The notes under the pieces are model-generated. The model was not told where the DNA came from. It saw only the letters and a program-made list of their open reading frames with translations, and ran no database searches. From Cryptomeria japonica (lineage: Eukaryota > Streptophyta > Pinopsida > Cupressales > Cupressaceae), in contig NC_081409.1 in the NCBI RefSeq assembly GCF_030272615.1, forward strand, positions 652,892,468 through 652,956,467: 64,000 nucleotides of DNA, given 5' to 3'. Below are positions 1 through 12,379 of the stretch, one piece after another; the first letter of the stretch is position 1; the number at the start of each line of letters is the position of its first letter. The position numbers were made by a program, and so were the translations under genes.

Positions 1-21
1 CTCTCTCTCTCTCTCTCTCTC

Positions 22-105
<84 letters not shown>

Positions 106-138
106 TCCTTCTCTCCTTCTCTCTCTCTCTCTCTCTCT
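1..138. repeat. (CT)n microsatellite
   Basis: The first 138 bases are almost pure CT dinucleotide repeat with a few CC, CCTT and TCCTT interruptions. It runs off the left edge, so its true length is unknown. On the minus strand it reads as a (GA)n tract. Confidence 0.97.
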
Positions 139-1145
139 AAAATATGACTAACAAAATCTGATATCAGATAAAATCGGATATCAGATTTCTGCTATCACCA
201 TTAATGTGGCAGTTCAATAAATAAAAGGCAGCAACGGGAAAATTTTTGGGGACCACAAATTTATATATTAAAATCGGATATCCAATTTTTGTAGTCAAAT
301 TTTCAAATTTCAAATTTCGGCTCAGGAATGCTTTGGTATTTGTCTTGGAAGTGACAAGCTTGGAAACTCAACTGAAAAAATGTGTTTTTCAGTATTCCTT
401 GATTTTTCAGACTTTACACTAGTGGCTGACGACTTTTTTGTAGCTAAAATTGATAAAACGAAAAGGGTTTTTTAAGGACGTTCCCAACTTTCCAAAAATA
501 TAAGGCTTGTCTTATTTCGACTTTAATAAATAATTATTATTTATTTTCTAATTGAATTTTGACAATAGTACTAATTGATATATTGATTGAAAAACACTGA
601 TAACTTTCAAATGGTATAACATTTTTTGAATCCGAAACATGTGTCACATCCTATGCTTCGTCTACTATAGGGAAAAATTAAAAAATTAAATTTCATAAGG
701 TTTTGACCAAGTTAAGGTGGTCAGACATAGGAGTTTCTGAATTTCTAAAAAGCTGTAGTAAAAAATTCATAAATAATTATTTAATTTATAAAAAATTAAA
801 AAAAAATATTTGTCACATCCGGAAATGAGTCTAATACTTATGTTATAAATATTGTAAAAAATATTATGATTTGATTGTGATTAGGGTGGTCAGACATATG
901 TCTACTTCTTATTTTTTTCTTGAAACTTTTGTACCACTGCATTGAAATTTGAAATTTTCATCAAATAGGATTTTTTTTTTCCAAAAAACAACTAGTAGAT
1001 TAGAAACTACATTCAATTTTCTATATATTCTCTTACTTATTTTAATAATAATGTTCACAACTTATTCAAATTTTCATGTCAAGTTGCATAACTGTGATTT
1101 TCTGAAATTTCATTGCCACTTAAGGGCCTGTTTTGGCACAATATG
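139..1145. other. non-coding AT-rich stretch with a 169-bp period repeat
   Basis: I see no gene here. The stretch is AT-rich. Near the left end AAAATCGGATATC occurs twice (about 171 and 269), next to a small palindrome TCTGATATCAGA. Two marker words, TGTCACATCC and GTGGTCAGACATA, occur at 642 and 717 and again at 811 and 886, so both pairs are 169 bp apart with the same internal spacing of 75 bp. This is the trace of an old tandem duplication. The 65-codon ORF at 949-1146 resembles no known protein and is probably chance. At about 1146 the sequence switches abruptly to Copia RNase H. Confidence 0.6.
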
Positions 1146-2361
1146 ATCCTACACATACCCTTTGCTTCATCCATAGAACCTGTGTACAGTTAGTAGAAAC
1201 AACAACATACTCAACTTTAGCAGTAGATAAAGAAGTACATGAGTGTTTCTTTCTGATCCATGAAACCAACTTCTTTCCAAGAAAGAAAGTTCCATCGGAA
1301 GTACTTTTCTGATCATCAACATCTCTAGCCCAATCAACATCTTTATATGCACATAAAGAAAATTCACCATCCTTATGATACCACAAACCATATTCAGATG
1401 TACCTTGCAAGTATCTAAAAATCCTTTCCACTGCACTCTCATGATTTTCTCTAGGATCACTCTGAAATCTAGATGCAATACTAACAACATTCATTATGTC
1501 AGGCCTAGTCTAAGTCAAATAAAGAAGACCTCCAATCATATATTTGTATCTTGTAGGATTTACCGATGCAGAAACATATTTCCTTGATAATTTCTCACTT
1601 GTAACCATAGGAGTACTTATCGGTTTAGAGTCTCCCATACCAAATTTCTTCAATGATTCCCTAGCATGCTTAGTTTGATAGATGAAAATACCTTTGTCAG
1701 TCTGATTAATCTGCAAACCAAAGAAAAAATTCATTTCCCCAATCATAGACATTTCAAATTCTTTCTCCATATTCTTAGAAAATTCTATGCACAACTTATC
1801 TTCACCTCCAAAAATAATGTCATCAACAAATACTTTAATAATCAATATATCATCATCAGTGACCTTATAATATAAATTATTGGCAGCATTACCTTTGGTA
1901 AAACCAAGATTCAAAAGATATTTATCTAACCTTGCATACCAAGCTCTAGGTGCTTGTTTCAATCCATATAAAACTTTCCTTAACCTGCAAACCATGTTTT
2001 TATCATCTGAAAGTGAAAAACCATCAGGTTGCTCAATATAAAATTCCTCATCAAGATCCCCATTAAAAAATGCACACTTAACATCCATCTAATAAACCTT
2101 GTAGTTTTTATGGGCAACATAGGCAAGAAATAATCTTATAGCTTCAATCCTAGCCACAGGTGCAAAAGTCTCACCATAATCAATTCCTTCCTTCTGAGAA
2201 TATCCTTTACAAACTAATCTATCCTTATTCCTTACAACTTGACCATCCTCATTCAATTTATTCCTAAAAACCCATTTAGTTCCAATAACATTCATATTTT
2301 TAGGTTGGGGAACTAAAGTCCATGTGTTATTCTTCTCAATCTGATCTAATTCTTCTTCCAT
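1146..2361 (-). pseudogene. Copia-1 reverse transcriptase and truncated RNase H
   Basis: The minus-strand translation begins with a typical Copia RT entry ([20 protein letters not shown]) and continues through KARLV-like (here [20 protein letters not shown]), [31 protein letters not shown] and the YGLKQAPRAW block. The catalytic box reads VFVDDIIFGG, so Phe replaces the usual Tyr of YVDD; Copia-2 also has Phe there. RNase H follows (CAYKDVDWARDVDDQKST) and is cut off after LWMKQ at about 1146. One stop separates the parts at 2089 and another at about 1500-1510, all in one frame. The domain assignment is firm; the product is not functional. Confidence 0.92.
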
Positions 2362-2396
2362 AGATTTCTACCAACATTCATCTTTACATGCTTCAG

Positions 2397-4072
2397 TTAT
2401 ATTGATACCGGTTCAACTTGAGAAATTAAACATACCTCATTAGTTGCGAGTCTTCTTCTTGTCATCACTCCATTGCTCTTATTCCCAATGATCTGATATT
2501 CTAAATGATTCAATCTCACATACCTAGGAGTCTTCTGACTCTCTATTCCTCTTCTCGGTTCTTCAGTTACTGTTGAATTTATTGATACTACTGAAGTAAC
2601 TGGTTCAACATTCTGTTTCAGCAAAGGTGCTACCAGTTCAGATATGATCATTTCCACTGCCAGTTCTTGCTCATAAAATCTAATTTGACCTCTATTCAGC
2701 TCATCAATCTTGACATTAGCACTCTCCACAATTATCTGCAATCTCTTGTTATAACATCTATATGCTTTGCTTTCATTAGAATAACCAATAAATATGCCTT
2801 CATCACATCTAGGATCAAATTTTCCAATGATATCATCTCTTTTGATATAACATTTACTACCAAATATTCTGAAATATTTAACTGTAGGTGTATTGCCAAA
2901 CCACAATTCATAAGGTGTCTTACTGGTTTCTCCTTTGATATGTACTATGTTGAATGTATAAATTGATGCTCTCACTACTTCTCTCCTGTAGATATGAGGT
3001 AGACCAACTTGCATCATCATTGTTCTAGAAGCATCCAAGATAGTTTTGTTCTTCCTTTCCACAACTCCATTTTGCTAAGGTGTCCGGGGAGCAAAAAATT
3101 GTCTCCTTATACCATGCTTCTCACAAAAGTTAGTAAAATCACCGGATGTGAATTCTCCACCATGATTTGACCTCAAACATTGTATCTTCAATCCTGTCTC
3201 AATTTCCACTTTAGCCTTAAAGATTTAATTTTTTTCAAAAGCCTCATATTTCTCCCTTAGAAAAGTAACCCACATCATTCTAGAATAATCGTCAATGATT
3301 AACATGAAATATCTATCACCTTGAAAACTTTTAACTCTAGCAGGGCCACACAAATTAGTATGAATAAGATCAAGAACATCATTAGATTTATCTTGTATAC
3401 TCCTAAAAGAGGTTCCGATTTGTTTACCCATACTGGATTATAGTGTTTCACAATATTAGGTATATCTCTAACTACCTTAGTTGAACTAATCTTAAAAATG
3501 AAATCAAAATTCACATGACATAGCCTCTTATGCCATAGCCAACTATCATCAATTTGTGCAATCAAACATGTCTTCTCACTGAAATTCAAATGAAATATAT
3601 TACCTTTTGTCCATGTACTGGTTACAATCTCCAAATCAGATCTATTAATGATTTTGCATCTTCCATCCTTGAATTGTAATTGAAATCCCTTATCCACCAA
3701 TTGTCCTACACTCAAAAGATTATGCTTCAAACATTCAACAAAATAAACATTATTAGTATTGTGCTTACCATCCAATGATATAGTTCCTTTTCCTTTGATC
3801 ATACAAGCTTTGTTATCTCCAAATCTAACCAGACCGCCATCAAATTCTTGCAAAGATAAAAATTTCCTTTTATCTCCAGAAATATGATGTGAACAACTAC
3901 TATCAATTACCCATTCATCCTTGTCTTGAATTTTAGTAGCAAGTGCCTTCTCTTCAGGAACATTCTCTTCCAGTGTCAGAACATCTTCCCTGATAGCCAA
4001 GAACACCCATTCCTTCCCATTTTTAAAACCACTAGAAGAGTCTTCTGCTGGTTCATCATCAGAGTCAGTCAC
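2397..4072 (-). pseudogene. Copia-1 protease and integrase
   Basis: The protease site reads EWVIDSSCSHHISGD: the usual Asp-Ser-Gly has become Asp-Ser-Ser. The GAG-pre-integrase region follows (HNLLSVGQL, then WLWHKRLCHVNF). In the integrase core the first catalytic position is Asn (HTNLCGP instead of HTD) and the second also reads Asn (CLRSNHGGEF, about 3165-3185). The TPQQNG box has a stop where the first Gln should be (about 3075). The region is spread over frames that shift between 3300 and 3430 and again near 2397. Each of these losses fits a C-to-T or G-to-A transition. The C-terminal part contains the GKFDPRCDEGIFIGYS block typical of Copia integrase. Confidence 0.9.
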
Positions 4073-4086
4073 ACCTTCCTCATCCG

Positions 4087-4974
4087 CTATGTAGCATGAT
4101 TTATCCCTATTTGTCTGTACTTATACTTGTTCTGATATCTAGGGTTAGGTTTAAAATATCTTCTAGCTCTCTCTTCAAATATTGAATTCCTTTCGGGACA
4201 TCTAGATGCAAAATGACTGATCTTATTACATGCAAAATATTTAAAAGGTGCTTTTCCTTCATACTTACTTCCTACCAGTCCTTTAGGTACTCTTCTAGCA
4301 AATAGGTCTTCAAGTTGCTCAAATTCTTCATCTTCTCTCTTCAAATTATCCAATTCTTTTTCATCTAAAGCTCTCCAATCTTGCTTGCCATTTGATGATG
4401 CAGATACATAAAAAGCAGGTTCAAACTTTTTAGCTCCAGAGGGTCCAAATTCTTGAAGCTCAAACACATATAATTTCTAAACCAAGGTATCTCTTTTGAC
4501 ATGAGTATTAGCTATTATTCTCAATTCATTACTTGCAGTAACCTTCATCTTGTAAGCCGGTGGTAGGGCTCTCAAAAATTTAGAAATAATTTCATCTTCA
4601 CTCAGAGTTCTACCACAACATTGAATTCCTGTAACAATCTCATTTACCCTTTCCATGAATGTAGTAATCCTTTCATCTTCTTCCATCTTCAAGTTTTCAT
4701 ATCTCACTTGGTAACCATCAAGTTAAGCAATATTCATAGTAGGGTCACCTTCATTAAGAGTCTCCAACTTATCCCATATAGCCTTTGCAGATGATTTGTC
4801 AGTAAGTCTCATTATTTGTTGATTAGAAAGTGGACACAAGAGGGCTTTTCTTGCTCTACACTCATTCTCAAGATCCTTATCCAAGTTTTCTGAAGGAGGA
4901 TTGACAAATGCCAGGTTATAAGGTGTAACACCATTCTGTGTGATCTCCCAAATCTCCTTACCAAGACATCTCAA
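4087..4974 (-). pseudogene. Copia-1 gag with zinc knuckle
   Basis: Two in-frame stops (near 4723 and 4477) split one gag frame. The middle part has the UBN2-type gag wording (LMRLTDKSSAKAIWDKLETL-like, then EEDERITTFMERVNEIV and SKFLRALPPAYKMK). A single CCHC zinc knuckle lies near 4190-4250 (YFACNKISHFASRCPE); its first Cys is replaced by Tyr. The upstream start is not intact: the frame upstream of 4974 has a stop, so the first gag codons would lie at about 4980-5100. Function in the intact family: capsid/nucleocapsid that packages element RNA in cytoplasmic particles. Confidence 0.88.
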
Positions 4975-5134
4975 ATGAGTCTACATCCAAATCTTGAAAA
5001 CTATGTAATTTGTTCCATCAAGCCTAGGAATATCTCTCTGAAAGATATCTCTAGATGAACTAGATGAACTTGAACTATTAGTCACTGTAGGATCTTCCTC
5101 AAGTGGTTAAGCTTTGTATAGAGAGGACCAAATA

Positions 5135-5144
5135 TCTGATACCA
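5135..5144 (-). promoter_or_regulatory. Copia-1 primer binding site
   Basis: The minus strand reads TGGTATCAGA, the complement of the 3' end of plant initiator methionine tRNA and the standard PBS of plant Copia elements. It lies two bases inside the LTR. Copia-2 has the longer match TGGTATCAGAGC at the same place. Confidence 0.9.
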
Positions 5145-5146
5145 AT

Positions 5147-6375
5147 TGTTAGACAATTCAAATAACCAGAAGACATTTGAGAGAGGGGGGGGGGGTGAAT
5201 CAGTTGTCTCAAATTACCAGAACATTAATCTTTTAAAACTTTAATACTGAAACCCAAAACATTAATACCATAATGCTTAAACCAAATACCATAATGACAA
5301 ATAAACCAATTAAGCATAAACAATAATCAAAGAGTAAATACCATCAACATGACACCAAAATTTATATGTGGAAAGCCCGTTAAAGGAAAAATCCATGGTG
5401 GGAAACCTACCCACAGTTAGATAATACTTTTGCAGTAAGTATGTGAATTACAATTGAGGGGCTTGCACTTGCCGGAAGGCCAACAACCTAGAGTGCACTT
5501 CTCATCACAAAAGGAGTCTCACTGACTACATAGAAATCCAAACTACAATCCGAAAGAATGAATGAACTGAAAAGATAACATCTCCTATGCCTGAGTACTG
5601 TTCTGGTTTATCTCGATACTAGAGAACTAAATCCTCTTACATAAACCCAACTCGATCTCCAATGATCGACCAAATCCTCTGCCTGAATGATATTAAATTA
5701 TTTTCACATTACATATCCATATCCCTTTCCTATGACCATGATGTTCTACAATGAGATCTTACATCATATATATACAAACTCTCGACCATAAACAATCAGG
5801 TCAGTCACCAGACAATAAACCAATTACGTAATTACAAAACATGTTAGCTTTAGACCAAAAAAATAATATCCAACCCATAAGACATCCCGAAAATACATCG
5901 AGAGGTCCAATCCACATACATTAAGCTAGTCCATAACCTAGATCAACCGGGACCCAATTTAGGTCCACACGGTAAAGAAATGTTCTCCATCAACCAAGTC
6001 TCGAATATGATCACCATCAACATCCTGAATCCATACCAGATGCTGCACCAATGCCACTTATGCATATCATCAGAGATATTCAATAAAGTTATGCCGGTGA
6101 AACCCTCACCGGTACCACAAACCAAGCTTCCAAACAAGCATGATAGCATCCGATCACTAGACCAAAACCAATTGACTTAATATGAACATGAATAAGCCAA
6201 TTCCATAACCAAATCATACCTGAGCATACTGGATCATGTCGGATCCAATCCAACCAAAAACTACACATCCTACTGGGACTAGAAGGGTGCTGATAAAGCA
6301 TCCAAAACAACTAGTGTTGACGTCAATGACAATACATCAATGCAACACATAATCAATTCCTCCAAATGGCCAACA
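5147..6375 (-). repeat. Copia-1 5' LTR
   Basis: On the plus strand it starts with TGTTAGACAATTC next to the PBS and ends with GGCCAACA, so the sense LTR starts TGTTGGCC and ends TAACA. The inner boundary is fixed by the PBS; the outer one is inferred from the TGTTGG start shared with Copia-2. It contains an 11-G run in GAGAGG...TGAATCA (about 5175-5200), the same motif seen in both Copia-2 LTRs, and a GTGGAAAGCCC...GGAAAAATCCATGG block (about 5368) matching the GTGGAAACCC...GGAAAAACC block of Copia-2. ORFs within it are chance. The partner LTR is missing. Confidence 0.8.
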
Positions 6376-6620
6376 CCATTTCCCATTCGTCATCCTCATC
6401 CTTTTATCCTCTAGTCCTCTAATCCATTTCAAGAGCACACCCGCGTTCTTGAAACCCGCATGTCCTCTCGAGGGAGCATACCACTACCTCCTCCTCATTC
6501 TTCCTCATCTCACCTATGACTAGGGAATCATGCTACTAGTCCTTACCATTTCCATCCACTATGTTTTACTCTTCTTTGATATAAGACCACTTCATGATGC
6601 CATATCAAAGAGGAGCAAAA
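6376..6620 (+). mobile_element. 3' end of another LTR element, with polypurine tract
   Basis: No coding sequence is visible. The last 13 bases, AAGAGGAGCAAAA (6608-6620), are a polypurine tract directly followed by TG, very like the AAAGAGGGGCAAAA|TG at the 3' LTR of the Tat element in this window (48273-48291). A short inverted repeat, TCTTTGATAT (about 6573) and ATATCAAAGA (about 6602), flanks the tract. Copia-1 abuts this fragment at 6375, which suggests Copia-1 inserted in it or was joined to it later. Confidence 0.55.
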
Positions 6621-8101
6621 TGTAGATGTCTAAAATTAATTAAATTAATATTTAAATAATTTATTTCTTTCCACATAATTAATTAATTTAATTGTGTTGG
6701 TCTTGATCTTCTTAAATTAATTAAATTAAATTTAATTGATTTTACCACTATAGCCTCATGATTAATTCATCAAAATTAATTATGCCTTATTCTTCAAAAT
6801 CATCCCAACCTTCATTATTTCTTCTAAACCCTGACTAGTTAATTAATTTTAAGTAACTAAACTAATTCCCTGATTTCTACAAATCACTTTTCCTAATCCT
6901 ATCATCTAGCCTTATTAATTCTTCCTTAATCATGCTTATCATTATTCTCTAATTTTATATTCCTTCACTCATTCTCTCTCTTGATGTCACATCCGCCTAA
7001 CTTGCCTAATTGCACTCTAGTCCTCATCAACCCACCTAATCACTCCCCTTAATCATTTACACATTCCTAATCACCTTGATTAGGGATGAGTCGGCTCTTT
7101 CCCATAAATGGATTTCCCATCTCATCCTCCCAACCTTAAATGCTACCCACTTTGATCCTTTCAAAGAAATTCAAATTCTTTGAATCTCCCCATGCCTCCT
7201 CTTGCCAAGGAATTTTTAATTCCTTTTCCCATTTATTCTTCCCACACATCCTCTATTTTGGAATTTTTAATTCCTCCTCCCTTCCCCCAAGGAATTTAAT
7301 ATTCCTTTTCTCTCCCAATGTACTTGTGGAACTCTTCCCCATGTACTTTTTGAGGTATGGAGACAAGAAATGCCTTTATGGAAAATCTCTCAAATCTCCC
7401 ACACCTTGTCCTCTCAATCCTCTCCTCCATTTCAAATCAATATCAACCCTTCTTTCCAAATCAATCTTGGCCCTTCATTATGGCCTCCTCCAATCTATAA
7501 ATTGGAGTCTCATTTCCTCACAAATCATCCAATTTTCATGCAATCTCATGCTGCTTATTCGAGTCTTGCAATCCACCAATCACACCATCATAATGTCAAA
7601 TTAATCCTCCATCTCAGCATTATCTATCCATCACTCAACCATCCAATCCAATACAATCTTGTTATGTAGTGGAGAGAAATCCACACTCTTCATTCAAGGA
7701 GAAAATCAAGTGGACATCAAGGTCACACTCCACTTTAAGCTCAATCGGAGGAGGAAGAGAAAGGTATAAGAGGTTATTTTCTATTTTGATTGCTTTATTA
7801 GTATTTTATGTTTTGTTTATGAATCTAACCTTCTTAACATTTTCTCATCTTTAGATTATATTTGTGAGAGTTTGAAGAATGTCATGGGATGCGTGGCTAC
7901 ATGCTTATTCACAAGAAGTGTATATACAAATTTTTATTCTTCATAAATATTCATGAATACTCTGCATATATAGTGTAATGTTTACATTTCTGAATAATAC
8001 ATGAGTGATGGATGCTTTTGGAGGTTCAATTTTTCTCTTGAGGGTTTTCAAAAGGTATACCTTGTGTTACCTTTCATGGTGATATTCTAAGTTGCGCTAA
8101 C
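6621..8101 (+). repeat. probable 3' LTR of an unidentified Gypsy-like element
   Basis: Starts TGTAGATGTCTAAAATTAATTAAAT directly after a polypurine tract. Like the Tat LTR it opens with an AT-rich block full of TTAATTAA and later a pyrimidine-rich block (7130-7480). A TATA box, TATAAATT (7496-7503), sits where the Tat LTR has TATAAATA. Beyond this start and plan, the sequence is not the same family. The right end is uncertain: GCTAACA at about 8101 is one candidate. ORFs at 7140-7854 lie inside the LTR and look like nothing known. Confidence 0.5.
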
Positions 8102-9612
8102 ACAAATAAAATGAAAAAAATATAAATAATTGTGAAGATACTTATAGAAAAACCACTTTAGTGTCATAAAATTTTAACCCCTGTAATTTTAACCACATTT
8201 TAGGTCCTCACCTCGGTGATGTCATCTCCTTCCCTAACCAAGACCTATTTCTTTATTCTCACCCCTTCACCCTTCTTCCTTCAAGACCCGTGGCTTCTCT
8301 AGACCCTGTCTGGGCCCCAAAATAGGGCAGGACAGTGGCACAACGCCCCTGTTCCCACCCCTTAGGGTGGCCCTAAGTTAGGTCTGCCCAATCTCCTATT
8401 CATAATGTTTCTTCAGGGTTTGTAATTCCTCTTTGTCGGCCTTCGATGGTTGAAAATTAATCCTCAAGGCATGTATAAAAGGGGATTCAATTCCCTCATT
8501 TGGGAGGATGAGAGGCATAAGGATAAGATACATGATTTAAAGTTCATCATCAATCATTCAAGCATTCATGTCTTCTTCATTCATCTATTGGAGCAACATT
8601 ACAACATTCATTTGCAAGTATGTGTGTGTGCTAGGGTTTTGTTATGATACATGCCATTTCATACAAGATTTGTGGTTACATTCAAGAAGAAAAGCAATCA
8701 TCATCAACAAACTTTGTAGATCTACAAGGTATACATTTCCATTGTTTACATTCAAGCATTTAAAATTACTTTCTTTCAAGGTTGATTCGTCAATCGGGGT
8801 TTGACTGAGGCAAACCCCTATCCATAACCATTCTCCCTCTCTTTTCTATGTGTAGGTTACTAGCATGCAACTGTAATTGCAGGTTTGGGCTTCATTTGAA
8901 GAGATGGAAGAACCCTTTTCATTTCACATATTTTATGGAGGACCATATACATTCCCGCCATGGTCTTGATGACTTTTCTCCAAATTTACTTGGCAGATCT
9001 GTATCAGTCTAATTAGCTCAGATCCAAAGTTACAACATGATCCCAAACTGGTAGCTCCTCATTTCACTCATTTTCTCTATGTTTTTTGCATAGTCAACAA
9101 GTCAACTTTCTCATTTACAAAAGAGGGTAAATCACACTCAACCCTTGCAATCCACTTGGAATTCACATCCTTGTTTCCCTTGGATTTGGATCTAGTGGAT
9201 TCAAGCCCCTCTTTTGAATGTAAAGTTCCTCCAAGTGAAAATCATCCTAGTGGCTTCCTTTCTCTCTCCTAGGTGGGGAGTCACTAAGATCCAATTTTCC
9301 ACTTTACAACCACAAGATGTGAGGAGATGACAGGTGAGTTTTAGATACCATAAAAAGGAAGTGAATATCCTCATGCATTTCCCTAGTGTTGGCATTGACG
9401 TGCAACTCAATAAATAACCCTATAATATCTAGCAAGAATTCATCCCACAAAATTGAAACTAGAAGTGAAGTATCATCCTACTAAAATGAACTAATGACTA
9501 AGTAAGAAAGAAGTGGAGGAGGAATTTCTACACAATTCTCAAGAACTAAGGTGGATGATAGAAGAGCAGATAGGTTCAAGTGACCAAACTTCTCCTTAGA
9601 TGGATGATCCAC
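8102..9612. other. no gene; LTR-like stretch with TATA box
   Basis: No protein is recognisable. The part from about 8180 to 8890 has the look of an LTR: a GC-richer promoter segment, TATA box TATAAAAGGGG (8472-8482), then CATTCAAGCATTCATG-type repeats and CTAGGGTTTTG. I cannot find a matching second copy, PBS or PPT, so the element type is open. The 69-codon minus-strand ORF at 9201-9410 is unassigned. Confidence 0.4.
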
Positions 9613-10990
9613 TCAAGGTGCATGGGAGTATAGACCAGTTAATGGATTTGCAAGTTCATTAGGAGGAAAATGAGACAATTCATACAATTGAGATGCCTGA
9701 TCAACAACCCCAATTACAATAATATCTCTACTATGAAAGTCCTTGATAAATGCTAAATCATGTGTGAACTCTACTATCTTACTTGGCCCACTATGTGTAA
9801 TTTGGTAGATAGAAATTATATTGTAAGGTGATGAAGGGAAACATAGTACATAATTAAGCATATCATCATCAACTTCTATAGATCATATCTCAATTACACA
9901 TGTATTAGTATTATTACTCTTAAATATACATGGTAGAGTGTAAGACTAAAATGAAGACAACATACCCTTAGATGAGTCCATATGCTGAAAGGCTTTTGAA
10001 TTAATAACCCATCACTTGGATTGAACATGTTTGATGGAAAGAGAAATGAACTTTCATATTTGCTTGGCCACATGCCATAGAAAGTAACCTAGATTATGTA
10101 GGTACTAAAGTGAAATAAGAGGAAGAGATAGATGAAGGTAGCTAAATATGATTCTTCTATAGAAGATGCTTCAAATCATCAATCTAATTTGCATAACTTT
10201 GATTCTCATCATGTCCTATCTTTTAGCAATATGCATACTTTGGTTTGTTCTTATTAGATGAATAAATTTTGGAAGAAGAAGAAAATAATGATTTATATCG
10301 TGCATGTGATTTTGTGGGATGCTAATTAGATTTGGAATCTTAGTGCTTCTATTTCTTCTTTTATTTCCTTGTAGATGACTATACAACTAAAGCTTGGGTT
10401 TTGGGACTAGAACATGAATTAAGTCAACTTAGCTTGTTCCCATGTCAAATATTCACAAATAATATCAAATGACTGAGAACTAAAGTAAGCACCCAAATCA
10501 TCTATAGTGGCATAAAATTTAGAAGAAAATAAGCACACTTGGGAACTCAAAGATTAGAAAAAAAGATGAACTCTTTATTAGTTTTATTCTTTCAAAGCAC
10601 TCTAAAATTGATCTAGTAGACTTAAATATCATCAAATAAACCTCAATGAAGGAGAAGGAATAAGGTACTAAAATATATCAAATCTATATAAAGATTAAGT
10701 GCCTTGAACTCATTAATTGTACAATGAAGCTCCTCAAATTTGTCCTATAGCCCTAGGAGTAATAGAACCTTCAAAGTGAGATATGAGACTATCTGAAACA
10801 TGCATTGTAATAAAAAAGATAGCCCCATCTATTTTTTTATGATAAAATATCTCAACTGATGGGTTAATGTTGGTTGAGTCTCATCTAATGTTGACCATAA
10901 ACCTTTAGGGATAAGCAATTTGGTCATTTCAGATTTCTATTTATGATCATTATGTGGAATAAGAAGCTTAATAGAAGAGGTATCCACCAT
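9613..10990 (-). pseudogene. strongly decayed Copia gag and protease remnant
   Basis: The clearest part is the minus-strand ORF 9861-9613, whose YNIISIYQITHSGPSKIVEF and later QASQLYELSHF match the GAG-pre-integrase segment (NLLSV.QI.. and ..LY.L). Just upstream (about 10010-9970) WVINSKAFQHMDSS is in the place of the Copia protease box WVIDSGASHHM, with Asp and Gly lost. Farther upstream (about 10200-10250) YC...KIGHDENQSY is a damaged CCHC zinc knuckle. At about 10700-10760 DKFEELHCTINEFKAL fits gag. Many stops and frameshifts make it far older than Copia-1 and Copia-2, and the wording differs from both. No LTR was found. Confidence 0.6.
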
Positions 10991-12379
10991 TGGTTTTACA
11001 TTTTCTAGAATGTGTATAGGTTAGGGCAGTATGAGTAGGTAAAAGAGAAAATTTTACCATCCCCTCCAAAAGAAGAAAAACAAAACCTTTTTTCAACTTT
11101 CAAAATAGAAAAGCTACAAATTCAAGAAATCACTTTAGATAGAATTTCTATGTATTACATAAAAATCTATAAAAATAGGCCTATGATCTATGTAGAGGAT
11201 TCAACAATATTTTTGATGCTACAATAATCATAAAAAAATAGAGTTCATATGAGCAAGATATGACCCTAAAAGTGAAACAACTTTTATCTAATTTCAAAGG
11301 ATTGTTGAATGCACCAAGGAAAAAAAAACAAGAAAAATCACTTGTAGAACTAGATTAGGCTTGGAACAAGCCTTCCAACGATATATAGTTTATAAAAATC
11401 AAATATTGAACACTTGAGATATATTTGATTTACCAAAACTTATCCAATCTAGTGTCTAGAGCAAGTAGGGGCTAAAATAATTTGCCTTTAGTCCTATCAT
11501 GGACCAAGGGGTCATGTTTAGGTGCTAGTGGTTGGGTCTTAGACCCAAGTCATTGATTTAACCATTGTATAGGCCAAAAGGGTGGGTAGTCTAGTGGGAT
11601 AGGGGTGACAAAGGAAATACATGTGACTTGTAGTGGTGTGGTACAAGTTCAATAATAGAATGAGAAAATATTGTAAAAAAATATTTTGTATCAATACACT
11701 ACATAAACCCATTAGTAAATCATGTTAGCACGTTGAAATCTCAAAAAATTTATGTTGCTTCACTTGTTTTCACTAGAAAGTTTATGATGCTTATGAAGTG
11801 CTAATATTGGCCTAAGTGTATGGCATATGACTATATAGATCCATATGTATCTATACTATTGTAATTTTTTTTGCCTCATTGAATGTGCCCACCAAAACAT
11901 TGCCTAGAAATTGAAGTCTTATATTTTTATGAAATACGTAGTGTAGTAAATTGTAACCCTTTACAAATTCACACTCTACTTGGGCCCCAATTTTAGTGTT
12001 CTTTCTCCTAGATAATTTTACACCTATCTGGCCCCAATCCTACCTAATTATCATCATATGATAATTTTGAGACTAGATCCTATATTCTAGATCTTGATAC
12101 TTTGCCACCCCTTTTTTGGTCCATTTTTGAGTTGTTTAGTGTGCCCCAATCCATAATTTGTGTGTACTAGGGCACCCAACACCCTACTACCTGCAAAAGG
12201 GGCCCAAATTCAAAACATGTGCAAGTGTTGACCTCTATCATTTGTGATCTAATCCTGATATATTCATTTGACCATTGGATGTTAGCCTAAATTCATAAAT
12301 ACCTTATGAAAACTATATACCGAAATATTTTATCATTTATAAGTTAGAAGGTACAATCTAGGAGAGTATTATGATCAAT
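10991..12379. other. no gene seen
   Basis: AT-rich sequence with no recognisable protein, LTR end, PBS or RNA gene. It may be 5' leader or LTR of the decayed Copia remnant to its left, but I cannot support that with a motif. Confidence 0.5.

Larger units (their letters stand above)
1146..6375 (-). mobile_element. Copia-1: 3'-truncated Ty1/Copia retrotransposon
   Basis: Read on the minus strand, the order is 5' LTR (6375-5147), PBS (5144-5135), gag with zinc knuckle, protease, integrase, reverse transcriptase and RNase H. The protease-integrase-RT-RNase H order defines the Copia superfamily. The element stops inside RNase H at about 1146; the rest of RNase H, the PPT and the 3' LTR are missing, so no target duplication can be checked. 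The coding region has at least three frameshifts and several in-frame stops. It is dead, and could only move if helped by another element and if it had both LTRs, which it does not. Confidence 0.92.

Noticed and set aside
5180-5195. G runs of 8 to 11 bases as a possible quadruplex or regulatory site
   Set aside because: They occur once per Copia LTR in the same GAGAGG...TGAATCA context. A single run cannot make an intramolecular quadruplex, and the length differences are ordinary slippage.
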